Below are positions 17,608 through 27,084 of a stretch of DNA of 64,000 nucleotides, piece by piece. Position numbers and translations under genes: made by a program. The notes below the pieces were generated by a model. That model was not told where the DNA came from. It was given only the letters and a program-made list of their open reading frames with translations, and made no database searches. The DNA is taken from contig OY763325.1 of assembly GCA_963667315.1 (NCBI GenBank), positions 3,782,001 through 3,846,000 on the forward strand. Direction: 5' to 3'. Source of the DNA: DAINPP01 sp963667315 (GTDB taxonomy: Bacteria > Thermotogota > Thermotogae > MWEM01). Within the stretch, counting starts at the first letter, position 1; the number at the start of each line of letters is the position of its first letter.

Positions 17608-18552
17608 TTACGACATGATGGAGAACCAGAACGGATAGGTAAACAGGAAAAGGAATGTTGAATAAACAACAACGGCACTTGAGAATTCAAGTTCTTTTTC
17701 CTTTTTATTCTCATCTGAGATTCCTTCCGCCATAATGGCTGTATTTGCCGCAGTCGGCATTGCTATTTCAAGGACGAAAACCTGGTAAACGAGTCCTTCC
17801 ATGCCGATGAGTTTTCCAACGACCAAAGCTATAGCCGGAGGCAGGAACAGCTTCAGTAAAGAAGCCGGCATGATCTGTTTCAACTGGCTTAGTTTGAGCG
17901 GTATCTTGGACAGATTGATACCGACGACAAGCAATATGACCGGTATGGCACTTCTATTCAACATCTCAACGAAACTGAACATCGGAAGCGGTAAGTCCTC
18001 GCGCCAGTTGAATCCCATCGCACCGATGATCCATGAGATAATGAAGGCGTATAGCCAGGGGACTTTCAGCATATTTTTCAGAGCGTTCTTCAACACACCG
18101 TTTTTTTCAGATGAAAGCAATGACATCCCGACGGTTGGTAGCAAAACCATGTTGGTACTTGCCATAATGACCGCAAGGGGTATCGCATGTGGTCCTATTG
18201 AATATTCAAGCACCGGATAACCGATATAACCCGTATTCGAAAATGCGTTGGTATAGGCCCATAAAGTGTATGATTTGCCGCGAATCTTTCCAAGCACCCA
18301 ATAAAAAAGGATGATCAAAAGGGTTACGATAATCGTTCCGAGAAAATATTTCCACAGATGCTCCAGTTTCGGAACATGTTCTGTTACATAGGTGAAAACC
18401 AGAACGGTTCCAAACAGCCAAAATGAAAGTTTTGAAAGCATCTCAGAATTTTTTTTGAAAATCTTTCCAAACGCAAAACCGGTCAGAAATATGGCGAAAA
18501 CCGGCATTATCGAAGAAAAAGAATGAAAAAACAAGTCAATGATATTATTCAA
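17608..18552 (-). CDS. Auxin efflux carrier (AEC) family permease
   Basis: 314 residues, about ten membrane helices in two groups of five around a polar middle, the layout of the AEC family (often dicarboxylate or amino-acid-related transport). Typical phrases are YTNAFSNTGYIGYPV in the first half and EIAMPTAANTAIMAE in the second. I choose TTG 18552, which has AGGTG seven bases upstream and starts four bases after the mnmG stop; a longer frame reaches back into mnmG but has no ribosome site. The substrate is unknown. Confidence 0.85.
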   Translation of the reverse strand: MNNIIDLFFHSFSSIMPVFAIFLTGFAFGKIFKKNSEMLSKLSFWLFGTVLVFTYVTEHVPKLEHLWKYFLGTIIVTLLIILFYWVLGKIRGKSYTLWAYTNAFSNTGYIGYPVLEYSIGPHAIPLAVIMASTNMVLLPTVGMSLLSSEKNGVLKNALKNMLKVPWLYAFIISWIIGAMGFNWREDLPLPMFSFVEMLNRSAIPVILLVVGINLSKIPLKLSQLKQIMPASLLKLFLPPAIALVVGKLIGMEGLVYQVFVLEIAMPTAANTAIMAEGISDENKKEKELEFSSAVVVYSTFLFLFTYPFWFSIMS

Positions 18553-18556
18553 GACG

Positions 18557-20443
18557 TCACACCTTTTTATTTTGTTTATGTCTGAGGAAATAGATGATAT
18601 TGGCAATATCAGCCGGGTTTATTCCAGGTATTCTGCTTGCCTGTCCCACCGATTCAGGTCTGATGTTTGAGAGTTTCTGTACCGCTTCCGTCGCAAGGTT
18701 CTCAACGTTGCCATAGTCAACATCATCCGGAATCAGGAACGTTTCCATATCCTCAAACTGTTTGATCTCTCTGAATGAGCGTTCAATATACCCCTCATAC
18801 TGAATGGCGATATCCAGCTGTTCAATCAGTTCACGATCCTCAATCGGATTCGGATCCCATTCTCTGACATGAGAATACCCGATATTCGGTCGTTTGACCA
18901 GCTCGACCAGCTTTTTGGTTTCTTTTAATGGAGACGAATTGTTGGCGGTGAGCATGTCATTGACCTGTTCCGTTGCCTTGATCCTGATCCGGGACAGTCT
19001 TTCAATCTCCCGTTCTATATTTTGTTCAAGTTCAATGGTTCGCCGGTAGAACGCTTCGTCAACCAGCCCAAATTTAAATCCGTATTTTGCAAGGCGCATA
19101 TGTGCGTTATCATGTCTGAGTAATAATCGGTATTCCGCTCTTGAAGTCAGCAAACGATAGGGTTCATCCGTTCCTTTTGTGACAAGGTCATCGATCAGAA
19201 CACCGAGATAGGATTCGTTTCTCCTGGGGAACCAGTGATCCTTATCGTCAATTTTCAGAACGGCGTTGATTCCGGCGATAAATCCCTGGCCGGCGGCTTC
19301 TTCATAACCGCTTGTTCCGTTGACCTGACCGGCAAAGAACAGCCCGGATATCTTCTTTGTTTCAAGATAAGGGGTTAACTGTTCGGGTAGGATGTAATCA
19401 TATTCAACGGCATAGGCCGGTCGGACGATCTGAGCCTTTTCCAATCCGAATATCGAATGAATCATCTCCTCCTGCGCATGAAACGGGAGGCTCGTACTCA
19501 ATCCCCCGATATAGTATTCGTCGTTTTTTCTGGTTTCCGGTTCGATAAACAACTGATGTGAATCCCGGTTGGCGAATTTCAGGACCTTGTCTTCAATTGA
19601 CGGACAATAACGTGGCCCGGTCCCCCCAATGAGTTTTATATCTCCGTAAAGTGGCGAGAATTTTATATTATCCCGGATGATCTGATGGGTCTTTTCATTG
19701 GTTCGGGTGATATAAACAGGCCAGTCGGATGGGAGAACTTCCTTTTTTGTAAAGAACGAAAAACCCATCGGTTCTTCAGCGGTATTCTGTTTTTCCAGTT
19801 TATCAAAAGCGATTGTTTGTCGTTTGATACGCGCCGGGGTTCCCGTCTTGAAACGATCCACCTTCAACCCCAGTTCCTCTATTGAAGTTGAAATTAGGTC
19901 CGCAGAAAATTCGCCGAGTCTTCCCGCACTCAATTCCTTCGGTCCAACGAAAATCTTTCCCTTCATAAAAGTTCCGGCGGTTATGATGACGCACTTGGCG
20001 GTATATCTTTCTCCGAAATGTGTTTCAATCCCTTCCACCACATCGCCTCGAAGTAATATTCTTTCAACGAGACCATATCTCAGGATCAGATTTTCTTCAT
20101 GCATCAGCGTGCGGGTCATGTTCTGACTATAATCATATTTGTCGACCTGCGCTCTTAAAGCTCTTACCGCAGGGCCTTTACTGGTGTTCAGCATCCTGAT
20201 ATTCAACATGGAACGGTCGGTGTTTTTAGCCATTTCACCACCGAGCGCATCAATTTCTCTGATGACGATTCCCTTTGCAGGACCGCCGACTGAAGGGTTG
20301 CATGGGGTCCATGCGATGGTATCAAGATTCAAATTCAAAAGAAGGGTGTTTTTCCCCTTTCTGGCTGCGACGAGTGCCGCTTCAACGCCTGCGTGACCTG
20401 CGCCTACGACAATTACATCAAAATCAGTGTCTCTTTTTATCAA
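18557..20443 (-). CDS. mnmG: tRNA uridine-34 carboxymethylaminomethyl synthesis protein MnmG
   Basis: 628 residues, normal for MnmG. FAD-dependent partner of MnmE that modifies the wobble uridine of tRNAs. FAD-binding VIVVGAGHAGVEAA is at the N-terminus, followed by TPCNPSVGGPAKG, GGTGPRYCPSIEDK and YEEAAGQGFIAGINA; the C-terminal GidA domain ends IPGINPADIANIIYF. TTG 20443 is best supported, with AAAGGAAG upstream; TTG 20461 is an alternative without a site. mnmE is not in this window. The AEC permease follows four bases later. Confidence 0.97.
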   Translation of the reverse strand: MIKRDTDFDVIVVGAGHAGVEAALVAARKGKNTLLLNLNLDTIAWTPCNPSVGGPAKGIVIREIDALGGEMAKNTDRSMLNIRMLNTSKGPAVRALRAQVDKYDYSQNMTRTLMHEENLILRYGLVERILLRGDVVEGIETHFGERYTAKCVIITAGTFMKGKIFVGPKELSAGRLGEFSADLISTSIEELGLKVDRFKTGTPARIKRQTIAFDKLEKQNTAEEPMGFSFFTKKEVLPSDWPVYITRTNEKTHQIIRDNIKFSPLYGDIKLIGGTGPRYCPSIEDKVLKFANRDSHQLFIEPETRKNDEYYIGGLSTSLPFHAQEEMIHSIFGLEKAQIVRPAYAVEYDYILPEQLTPYLETKKISGLFFAGQVNGTSGYEEAAGQGFIAGINAVLKIDDKDHWFPRRNESYLGVLIDDLVTKGTDEPYRLLTSRAEYRLLLRHDNAHMRLAKYGFKFGLVDEAFYRRTIELEQNIEREIERLSRIRIKATEQVNDMLTANNSSPLKETKKLVELVKRPNIGYSHVREWDPNPIEDRELIEQLDIAIQYEGYIERSFREIKQFEDMETFLIPDDVDYGNVENLATEAVQKLSNIRPESVGQASRIPGINPADIANIIYFLRHKQNKKV

Positions 20444-20469
20444 TTCTATACTTCCTTTCAAAAATTACT

Positions 20470-21606
20470 TTATTTCGTCTTGAGCTTGAATATGACCAAC
20501 GATGCCGTCAGACTGGCGAAAAGATAAATAACCAGATAGATGAATTCGTTGATCAGGGAGCTGAAACTTTTACCGGCAATCATGATCTTGCGTAAAATAT
20601 CCGTCAGGACTGTAATCGGTAGAGCCGGTGCGATAACCTGCATGACTTTTGGCATCTGTGACAGGGCGAAAAAGACTCCTCCACCCAGGAACATGAGGAA
20701 TACGAGGGCTACTGCCGCTCCCATTGCCACATCTCCGTTTGAGGCAAATATTGAAATCAAAAGTCCGATCGAAAGATAGGTCAACATCCCCATCGTCAGT
20801 AGCAGTCCGACCAGCCAGATGGAACCTTCGTAATTGATATTCATAAAATAAATTGTCCCCAGTAACAGGGTCACCGTCTGAATAATCCCCAATATGGCAT
20901 GCGCACAGTATTTTCCAAGGACGTATGACAGTCTGCTGGATGGTGAGACATGAAACCCATCAAGGATTCCCCTGTCTTTTTCACGACTGACTGATCCGAT
21001 AATCCCTATTAACATGGTGGAAAGGATAACAAATGCCAGGACACCCGGTGCCATCACATCGGGATAATCAAGAGAATTATGCTCAATTCCCTCTACACGC
21101 AACTCCGGAATCTTCACGTCGCTGGTTCTGGATACTTTTTCATCCAGATTCATATCGATCATTGCGCCGTATTCAATCTCCCCCAATACCATCTTGAGCA
21201 ATTTGAAGATGGTGACACTTTCAAGCAAAGAGGCACTGCTCGGGATATAGGAGATATAGGTGTTGTTTCCGGCAAGCATGTTGCCGGTAAATCCCATGGG
21301 GATGACGATCAAGCCATCAATGTCCCCCTTATCCAGTGCACTAAGTGCGGCATCTTTATCCGTTAGTTTGTAGATATTTTCCTGTTTGAGAAAACCAAGG
21401 ATAAAATTGGCGAGATATTTTCCCGCAAAGCTTTTGTCTTCTCCCAACACACCGATTTGAACATCGTCAAGTGCTCGTTCCGTCGGGATGAACATCAGTG
21501 AAACGGTCAACAGCAAAAACGGTGTTATGATTAAAATGGCAAAGAATAAGGGATTTCGTATTATATATCTGATTTCAGTCAGAAAATGCTGGAAAAATGC
21601 TCTCAT
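20470..21606 (-). CDS. ABC-2 type transporter permease
   Basis: 378 residues. One N-terminal helix (about 17-38), a large extracytoplasmic domain (about 40-170), then five helices (about 185-370), with SREKDRGILDGFHVSPSS before the second helix, a typical ABC-2 phrase. No ATP-binding gene is adjacent, so its partner must lie elsewhere. It is close to the paired permeases at 42.5-44.8 kb in architecture, and probably belongs to the same broad exporter group. It ends 26 bases before the mnmG start and may be co-transcribed with it. Confidence 0.85.
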   Translation of the reverse strand: MRAFFQHFLTEIRYIIRNPLFFAILIITPFLLLTVSLMFIPTERALDDVQIGVLGEDKSFAGKYLANFILGFLKQENIYKLTDKDAALSALDKGDIDGLIVIPMGFTGNMLAGNNTYISYIPSSASLLESVTIFKLLKMVLGEIEYGAMIDMNLDEKVSRTSDVKIPELRVEGIEHNSLDYPDVMAPGVLAFVILSTMLIGIIGSVSREKDRGILDGFHVSPSSRLSYVLGKYCAHAILGIIQTVTLLLGTIYFMNINYEGSIWLVGLLLTMGMLTYLSIGLLISIFASNGDVAMGAAVALVFLMFLGGGVFFALSQMPKVMQVIAPALPITVLTDILRKIMIAGKSFSSLINEFIYLVIYLFASLTASLVIFKLKTK

Positions 21607-21716
21607 GTTATCACCTGCTCGGGAAAATATGTTTGAACTGCATTATTTCAATCCAAAACATATGAATTATAACAGAAATAAAACTTTTCCACTACTCTAT
21701 TCAAAACACAAAAAAA

Positions 21717-21739
21717 CTCCGGCTTTTGAAAAGCCGGAG
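21717..21739 (-). terminator. Terminator of the 21.8-23.4 kb lipoprotein gene
   Basis: CTCCGGCTTTT and AAAAGCCGGAG form an 11-base stem with minimal loop. On the minus strand it is followed by seven T residues. Confidence 0.85.
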
Positions 21740-21764
21740 ATTATCGTAAAATTTCGCATTCAAT

Positions 21765-23381
21765 TCAGTTAATGATATAGGGACTGAGCTCTACAGAGTA
21801 GATTGTCTTGTAAGGGAAACTGCATTGCGGAACTTTCAAGTATTCCACCGCATACTGTGAATCAATCTCAAAGGATGGCAGCACATCGAGATGATTTTCC
21901 ATTTCCTTGGTAAAACTGTCAAATTTCATCCCTATCTTCAAATCGTTATGCTGTGAATGGAAGATATCCATAAACGACAGTGAACAATCCACATGGAGAT
22001 ATGGCGTGATACTGACCACATCTTCAGAAATAACGCCGGTGGCAGAATCAATCGTCATGCTTCTTCTGAAATCCCCTTGTGGGGTCCATTCCGATTCATT
22101 TGTCCAGTCCTGGGAATCGATACGGATTGAGTAATAGGTTTCATCGAGTGAATAGGTGATCTTTGACTTTATTCTGCCTTCCCCCTCAGACTGTGCAGAA
22201 AAACCGAAAGTCACATCACCATACAGAGGAATAACCGGTCCTTCTACAAACACGGGTTCTGAAATGATCGGTACTCTGTCGATGTTTCTTTCCCTTGAAT
22301 CAACCTCAATAGTGAAATCTCCGCAAATACCGAAGATCGGATGATAGAAAAAACGTCTTAACGAATTATCAAGATTCATCTCAAAGTCAATATCCATGTA
22401 TTCAAGCGTAATTTGAACCGGGTTTTCCGAATAGATTTTGATGACGGAATCTCCACTTGTTGATGTGTGATTCATCCTGCCTTCCCAAATGATGGTTTTG
22501 TTATCTGAACCTCTTGGAAAGACCAGATAGGGTTCATCGGGATTCTCTCCGGTCATGGATCTGTATTTCGTCCCTCTGAGGAATTCATTAATCTCCTCGT
22601 TGGTGAGTTCGTCAAGGGTAAACACCGCTTTATCATCGACAATATCGACACTTTCGATTTCCATTATCGGGAACCTATCATATGTGATTGTAGAATTCAT
22701 TAAAACATAATCCCCGGATCGGGTTGAGAATTTAAGGGAGTTCCTGGCAATCTCCATCGTGTTGTCGGTGTCATCAAACGCTTTAACAACATCAAGACAA
22801 TTGGTGCAGATGACAAATTTGTCATAATCCCGTATCGTGAGAATGGATGATTCAATGACGGTGTCTTTTGGGATTGTCCGGAAAGTCACGTTAAAGTCAA
22901 ACCCGGAATTGAGCTCAATATAGTAGGCAGAGTCAATATTCCTGGCACTGACAGATTCGATAAACTTGTTCCCGGTCCATTTGATATCCCAGATTGAATC
23001 CGAATTGATATCGTACTCCTGTCCCTTTCCGAGAGATACAATATTTACCGTCTTTGAAGATTCCGAAGTAAATCTGATGAGTTCGAAGGTAAGCTCTTCG
23101 TCGCTTATGGTCTTAAAATCCATATAGGCATAATACTCACTGCTCGTGTCTCCGTCCTGTTTGAATATTCTGATTCCTATCCGCTCATCTGTGCCAAACA
23201 TGGAAACGTCAGGATTAGATGTTGAATAAATGATCTTTCCATTTCTGAAAAAACCGCTTTTTACAGCATCAAGCCCCAGATACCCTTCAGGTTCCTGTTT
23301 TTTTACGTCCGCACAAGAAGATAAGAAAAGAATTATAATAAACAGCAGAAACAATAATGATAAAGTGGTTTTACTCTTCAT
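21765..23381 (-). CDS. Large lipoprotein of unknown function
   Basis: 538 residues. Lipoprotein signal with lipobox LSSC at about 20-23 after a hydrophobic run. The mature part is rich in beta-strand and aromatic residues, with many EYMDI/NGKIIYS-type strands, and no domain I recognise. The N-terminal half carries Ser/Thr/Asp-rich strands, the C-terminal half a long beta-rich section ending VELSPYIIN. It is anchored in a membrane facing the periplasm or outside. It stands alone, with its own terminator and a GGGGGGAA ribosome site. Function unknown. Confidence 0.8.
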   Translation of the reverse strand: MKSKTTLSLLFLLFIIILFLSSCADVKKQEPEGYLGLDAVKSGFFRNGKIIYSTSNPDVSMFGTDERIGIRIFKQDGDTSSEYYAYMDFKTISDEELTFELIRFTSESSKTVNIVSLGKGQEYDINSDSIWDIKWTGNKFIESVSARNIDSAYYIELNSGFDFNVTFRTIPKDTVIESSILTIRDYDKFVICTNCLDVVKAFDDTDNTMEIARNSLKFSTRSGDYVLMNSTITYDRFPIMEIESVDIVDDKAVFTLDELTNEEINEFLRGTKYRSMTGENPDEPYLVFPRGSDNKTIIWEGRMNHTSTSGDSVIKIYSENPVQITLEYMDIDFEMNLDNSLRRFFYHPIFGICGDFTIEVDSRERNIDRVPIISEPVFVEGPVIPLYGDVTFGFSAQSEGEGRIKSKITYSLDETYYSIRIDSQDWTNESEWTPQGDFRRSMTIDSATGVISEDVVSITPYLHVDCSLSFMDIFHSQHNDLKIGMKFDSFTKEMENHLDVLPSFEIDSQYAVEYLKVPQCSFPYKTIYSVELSPYIIN

Positions 23382-23473
23382 ATATGTTCCCCCCTATATT
23401 TATATCAACAGATTATAACATGAATTAACCCAATTTTAGTATAAGAAAATTATAAAAAGGTAAAATATTTGCT

Positions 23474-23501
23474 TTGACTTTCCGCTTTTGTGTAATATAA
23501 T
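23474..23501 (+). promoter_or_regulatory. Promoter of the pepD-M18 operon
   Basis: TTGACT, 16-base spacer, TATAAT, 34 bases before the chosen pepD start. Confidence 0.7.
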
Positions 23502-23534
23502 AGAATTAAGAATTTTTATGGGAGGATGGAAGAA

Positions 23535-25007
23535 ATGTTAAATTATGGCGAAGTGAAGAACGAAGCAGTGTTTAGAAATTTTGAAAAGATAAGCATGATT
23601 CCAAGAGGTTCGGGAAACGAAAAAGAGATAAGTGATTTCCTCGTAAAATTTGGACAGGATCTGGGATATGAGACTTATCAGGATGAGGTTCTTAATGTCA
23701 TCATCAGAAAACCCGCTTCGGAAGGGTATGAACATCTTGATACCGTTATCCTGCAAGGACATATGGATATGGTATGTGAAAAGAATAAGGGAACGGAACA
23801 TGATTTCCTGAAAGATCCTATAAAACTGAAAGTTGAAGGGAATATCTTAAGTGCAGAGGGTACAACACTCGGTGCCGATGACGGAATAGCCGTTGCATAC
23901 TGTATGAGTATCCTTGAAGATAAAACCCTCAAGCATCCGCCTCTTGAAATTTTCATCACAGTTGAAGAGGAAACGGGCCTTGTCGGGGCAATGAAAGTCG
24001 ATGGATCACGATTTGAAGGAAAGAAACTTATCAATATTGACGGAGAAGAAGAAGGTATTTTCTATGTTTCATGTGCGGGAGGGGTCAGAACCAAGATTAC
24101 ATTACCCCTTGAGAAGAAAAAAGAGTCTGTTGAAGAAGCCATCTTCGAACTCAGTGTTGCCGGACTGGCAGGCGGGCATTCGGGTGCGGATATTCACAAG
24201 GGAAGAGGGAATGCGAACAAATTGATGGGAAGAATCTTGTACGAAATTAAGAGTGCCTTTGGGCTTAACCTTTATGCCGTTGAAGGTGGGGCAAAGATGA
24301 ACGCCATACCAAGAGAATGTACGGCAGTCATCGGTGTAAAAACCAAAAAAGCGGAAGCGTTGAAACTGTTTCTGGATTCCGTCATGAAGACGATTCATTC
24401 GGAATACAGAAAAACGGATCCTGATTTCAGAATTTCACTGTCACAACTTGACAAACTGCCAAAAGACAGAAAGATGCCGTGGAAGAAGTCTGAAAGAAAC
24501 AAGGCAATTCATCTCATGATGGCGATTCCGAATGGCGTTAACACGATGAGTCATGACATCGAAGGACTTGTTGAAAGTTCCAACAACCTGGGTGTTATCA
24601 CATATGAAGGCGACAAAGTCCTGTTTGAATGCTCAACACGAAGTTCAGTTGCTTCAAAGAAAGAGGAGCTGAGTAAAAAACTGGATGAAATCGCAGAATT
24701 CTGCGACTGTGAGATCAGACATGATTCGGATTATCCCGGTTGGGAATACAGAGAAGTATCACCTCTCAGAGATCATATGGTAAAGGTTCATGCGGAAGTG
24801 ATGGGCAAAGAACCTCAGATTGAAGCCATCCATGCAGGGCTTGAATGCGGTCTTTTCCTCGAGGTTATCAATCCTGAACTGGATATGGTGGCGATGGGAC
24901 CAAATATGTACGATGTTCACACCCCTGACGAAAGCGTAGAAATTGACTCGGTTGACAGACTGTATGGATTCCTCGTAGCTGTCCTCGAAAAGATGAAGGA
25001 GATGTAA
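23535..25007 (+). CDS. pepD: Aminoacyl-histidine dipeptidase, PepD type (M20 family)
   Basis: 490 residues, usual length for PepD. Cytosolic metal-dependent dipeptidase. Metal ligands and catalysis: QGHMDMVCEKN (His, Asp), LGADDGIAVA, VEEETGLVGA (catalytic Glu) and the final-third PDESVEI. The central lid domain carries AGGHSGADIHKGRGNA. ATG 23535 is nine bases after GGAGG; an ATG at 23526 touches that site and is unlikely. It precedes an M18 aminopeptidase by three bases, so both form a peptide-degradation operon. Confidence 0.95.
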   Translation: MLNYGEVKNEAVFRNFEKISMIPRGSGNEKEISDFLVKFGQDLGYETYQDEVLNVIIRKPASEGYEHLDTVILQGHMDMVCEKNKGTEHDFLKDPIKLKVEGNILSAEGTTLGADDGIAVAYCMSILEDKTLKHPPLEIFITVEEETGLVGAMKVDGSRFEGKKLINIDGEEEGIFYVSCAGGVRTKITLPLEKKKESVEEAIFELSVAGLAGGHSGADIHKGRGNANKLMGRILYEIKSAFGLNLYAVEGGAKMNAIPRECTAVIGVKTKKAEALKLFLDSVMKTIHSEYRKTDPDFRISLSQLDKLPKDRKMPWKKSERNKAIHLMMAIPNGVNTMSHDIEGLVESSNNLGVITYEGDKVLFECSTRSSVASKKEELSKKLDEIAEFCDCEIRHDSDYPGWEYREVSPLRDHMVKVHAEVMGKEPQIEAIHAGLECGLFLEVINPELDMVAMGPNMYDVHTPDESVEIDSVDRLYGFLVAVLEKMKEM

Positions 25008-25010
25008 GTT

Positions 25011-26309
25011 TTGAAAGATACCTATTTAAAAGAAGCAAATGAGTTGTTGGATTTTATAGAAAAGTCTCCCAGCAGATTCCATGCCGTGGATGAAATGGGG
25101 AAGATTCTTTCCGCAAGTGGATTTCAGGAATTAAAGATCAACGAGAAATGGGAACTGAAAAAAGGCGGAAAGTACTTTACAACGAAAAATGATTCCTCTT
25201 TGATCGCCTTTATTGCGGGAACTGAAGAAGTCGGTACGAACGGGTTCAGGATAACGGGTTCTCACAGTGACTCACCGGCTATTCGCATCAAACCCAACCC
25301 TGAGATGAAAGTTGGGGGAAAGGGATTAAAACTGAATACGGAAATTTACGGAGGCCCAATCCTTTACAGCTGGTTTGATAGACCGCTGGGGTTTGCCGGA
25401 AGGGTAACGCTTGAGGGGGAAAATCCCTTTAAGCCGGAATCCGTACATGTCTGTATCAAAGACAAAAAGTGTATTATCCCAAGTGTTGCCATTCACATGA
25501 ACAGAGAGGTGAACACCGGGTTTGGTCCGGACAAGCAGAAAGATATGCTGCCGCTTCTCAGTACGATTGAAGAAACGGTCAACAAGTATAATTTTAAACA
25601 GATGATTGCAGAAGAACTTGACATTGAACCTGAAAGAATCATTGACTACGAGATGTCCCTACACGATATGACAAGGGGACAGCTTGTTGGAATGGACGAA
25701 GAAATGATCTCCTGTTCACAGCTGGATAACCTGGCGATGGCATATGCGTCATTGATTGCGTTGACAGAATCGGAAGCGACAGAAACAACAAAGGTTGTCG
25801 TTGTATTTGATAACGAAGAAATCGGCAGTCAAACCATGCAGGGAGCCTCTTCACCACTTCTTGGGACAATACTGGAGCGAATTACGATAGCTTTGGAAGG
25901 CGACAGGGAAAGGTATATCAGAGCACTTGAGAATTCATTTATCATTTCCGCGGATATGGCACATGCCCTTCATCCCAACAATCCTGAAAAACATGATCCT
26001 ACCAATCATCCGGTGTTGAACGGCGGTCCGGTTATCAAGATGAGCTCCAATTTCAGATATACCAGCGACAGTGAATCAGCAACCGTTTTTGAACTGTTGT
26101 GTAAGAAAGTTGACGTCCCCGTTCAGAGATTCGTCAACAATTCCAGAGAGCGAGGCGGCAGTACAATAGGCCCGATTACCGCGGGCCAACTCGGTATGCG
26201 TTCAGTGGATATCGGAAATCCGATGCTTTCCATGCATTCCGTCAAAGAATTGGGTGGCGTAGCCGATCATCATTATCTGCTTAAAGTGTTAAAAGAATTT
26301 TATAGATAA
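25011..26309 (+). CDS. M18 family aminopeptidase
   Basis: 432 residues. Cytosolic zinc aminopeptidase, often acting on acidic N-terminal residues. Metal-binding phrases SHSDSPAIRIKP, FDNEEIGSQTMQGA, ADMAHALHPNNPEKHD and the C-terminal DIGNPMLSMHSVKELGG are all present. TTG start at 25011 with AAGGAG eight bases upstream. It is the second gene of the pepD operon. A second M18 gene with only moderate similarity is at 57871, so the organism has two enzymes of this family. A repeat-derived hairpin acts as terminator. Confidence 0.95.
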   Translation: MKDTYLKEANELLDFIEKSPSRFHAVDEMGKILSASGFQELKINEKWELKKGGKYFTTKNDSSLIAFIAGTEEVGTNGFRITGSHSDSPAIRIKPNPEMKVGGKGLKLNTEIYGGPILYSWFDRPLGFAGRVTLEGENPFKPESVHVCIKDKKCIIPSVAIHMNREVNTGFGPDKQKDMLPLLSTIEETVNKYNFKQMIAEELDIEPERIIDYEMSLHDMTRGQLVGMDEEMISCSQLDNLAMAYASLIALTESEATETTKVVVVFDNEEIGSQTMQGASSPLLGTILERITIALEGDRERYIRALENSFIISADMAHALHPNNPEKHDPTNHPVLNGGPVIKMSSNFRYTSDSESATVFELLCKKVDVPVQRFVNNSRERGGSTIGPITAGQLGMRSVDIGNPMLSMHSVKELGGVADHHYLLKVLKEFYR

Positions 26310-26316
26310 CTTCAAT

Positions 26317-26348
26317 GCAGGGGCGGATTACCCTGTCCGCCCTTTTTT
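26317..26348. repeat. Dispersed TGYAGGGGC palindrome, copy C, doubling as terminator
   Basis: TGCAGGGGCGGA head, stem GGGCGGA (26321-26327) and TCCGCCC (26336-26342), followed by six T residues at 26343-26348. It ends the M18 gene. Confidence 0.75.
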
Positions 26349-26366
26349 CTTCGTTTATCTCAACGG

Positions 26367-27002
26367 TTATTCCAAAATCTCCTCAAGATGTGCTTCGATT
26401 TCTTCGGTATTACAGATCGAAAATTTCTTTTTTTCATACAAAACAAATCCCGCATCCACCAGTTTCGAAAGCGCCCGATTGACACTCCTCAAAGGGGCAC
26501 AAGCCTCACTGGAAAGCCTCTCCTTGGAGAGTTCCTGAAGATCACCAAATTTGTGATGGGTATACAGACTGTATAAAACCCTGTCTTTGACAGTCATGAA
26601 AGCAATCTGTGCCATCTTATCCGAATTCTTGTTCAACTTTAAAGCCATATATTTGAACAACATCAGATTGAAGTCAAAATCAAGCTTCATCCATTTCATC
26701 ATCGTTTCCTTCTTTAAAAGAATGATGCGACAATCTGTTTTAGCGAGCACATTTAAAGGTTTTAACCCTTCGATGAACAATTCGACCTCACCAAAACAGG
26801 TGTATCCCTCATCAACGGAATATAGAAAAAAACTTCCCGCCATATTCTGATTGTAAACCTCTATCGTACCATCAACCTGAATATAAAGATTTTCGATCGT
26901 TTGAGACGGCGAAATGATCAAACTGTCTTTTTTGAAATCTTTATAAACAAATTCCTTTTTTATCTCAGAGGGGGCATTTTCAACGATTTTTTTCAGATTC
27001 AT
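26367..27002 (-). CDS. Crp/Fnr-family transcriptional regulator
   Basis: 211 residues. Cyclic-nucleotide-binding-type domain (about 20-130) followed by a winged helix with LSKERLSSEACAPLRSVNRAL as the recognition region (about 155-185). The phosphate-binding cassette of true cAMP proteins is not clear, and no Fnr-type cysteine cluster is visible, so the effector is unknown. Divergent from a nucleoside hydrolase gene, which it may control. A dyad GGTCATTTGACC lies between its -10 box and start. Confidence 0.85.
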   Translation of the reverse strand: MNLKKIVENAPSEIKKEFVYKDFKKDSLIISPSQTIENLYIQVDGTIEVYNQNMAGSFFLYSVDEGYTCFGEVELFIEGLKPLNVLAKTDCRIILLKKETMMKWMKLDFDFNLMLFKYMALKLNKNSDKMAQIAFMTVKDRVLYSLYTHHKFGDLQELSKERLSSEACAPLRSVNRALSKLVDAGFVLYEKKKFSICNTEEIEAHLEEILE

Positions 27003-27020
27003 AATTTGTCATCCCTTTTT

Positions 27021-27068
27021 GGTCATTTGACCTTTTTTATTATAACCCACAGACGTATAATCAATCAA
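27021..27068 (-). promoter_or_regulatory. Promoter and operator dyad of the Crp-type gene
   Basis: Minus strand: TTGATT (27063-27068), 18-base spacer, TATAAT (27039-27044), then the dyad GGTCA-2-TGACC (27021-27032) and GGGATG site before the start at 27002. The dyad position suits self-repression; it could also reach the divergent nucleoside hydrolase gene. Confidence 0.5.
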
Positions 27069-27084
27069 CAAAGAGGAGGGAACG

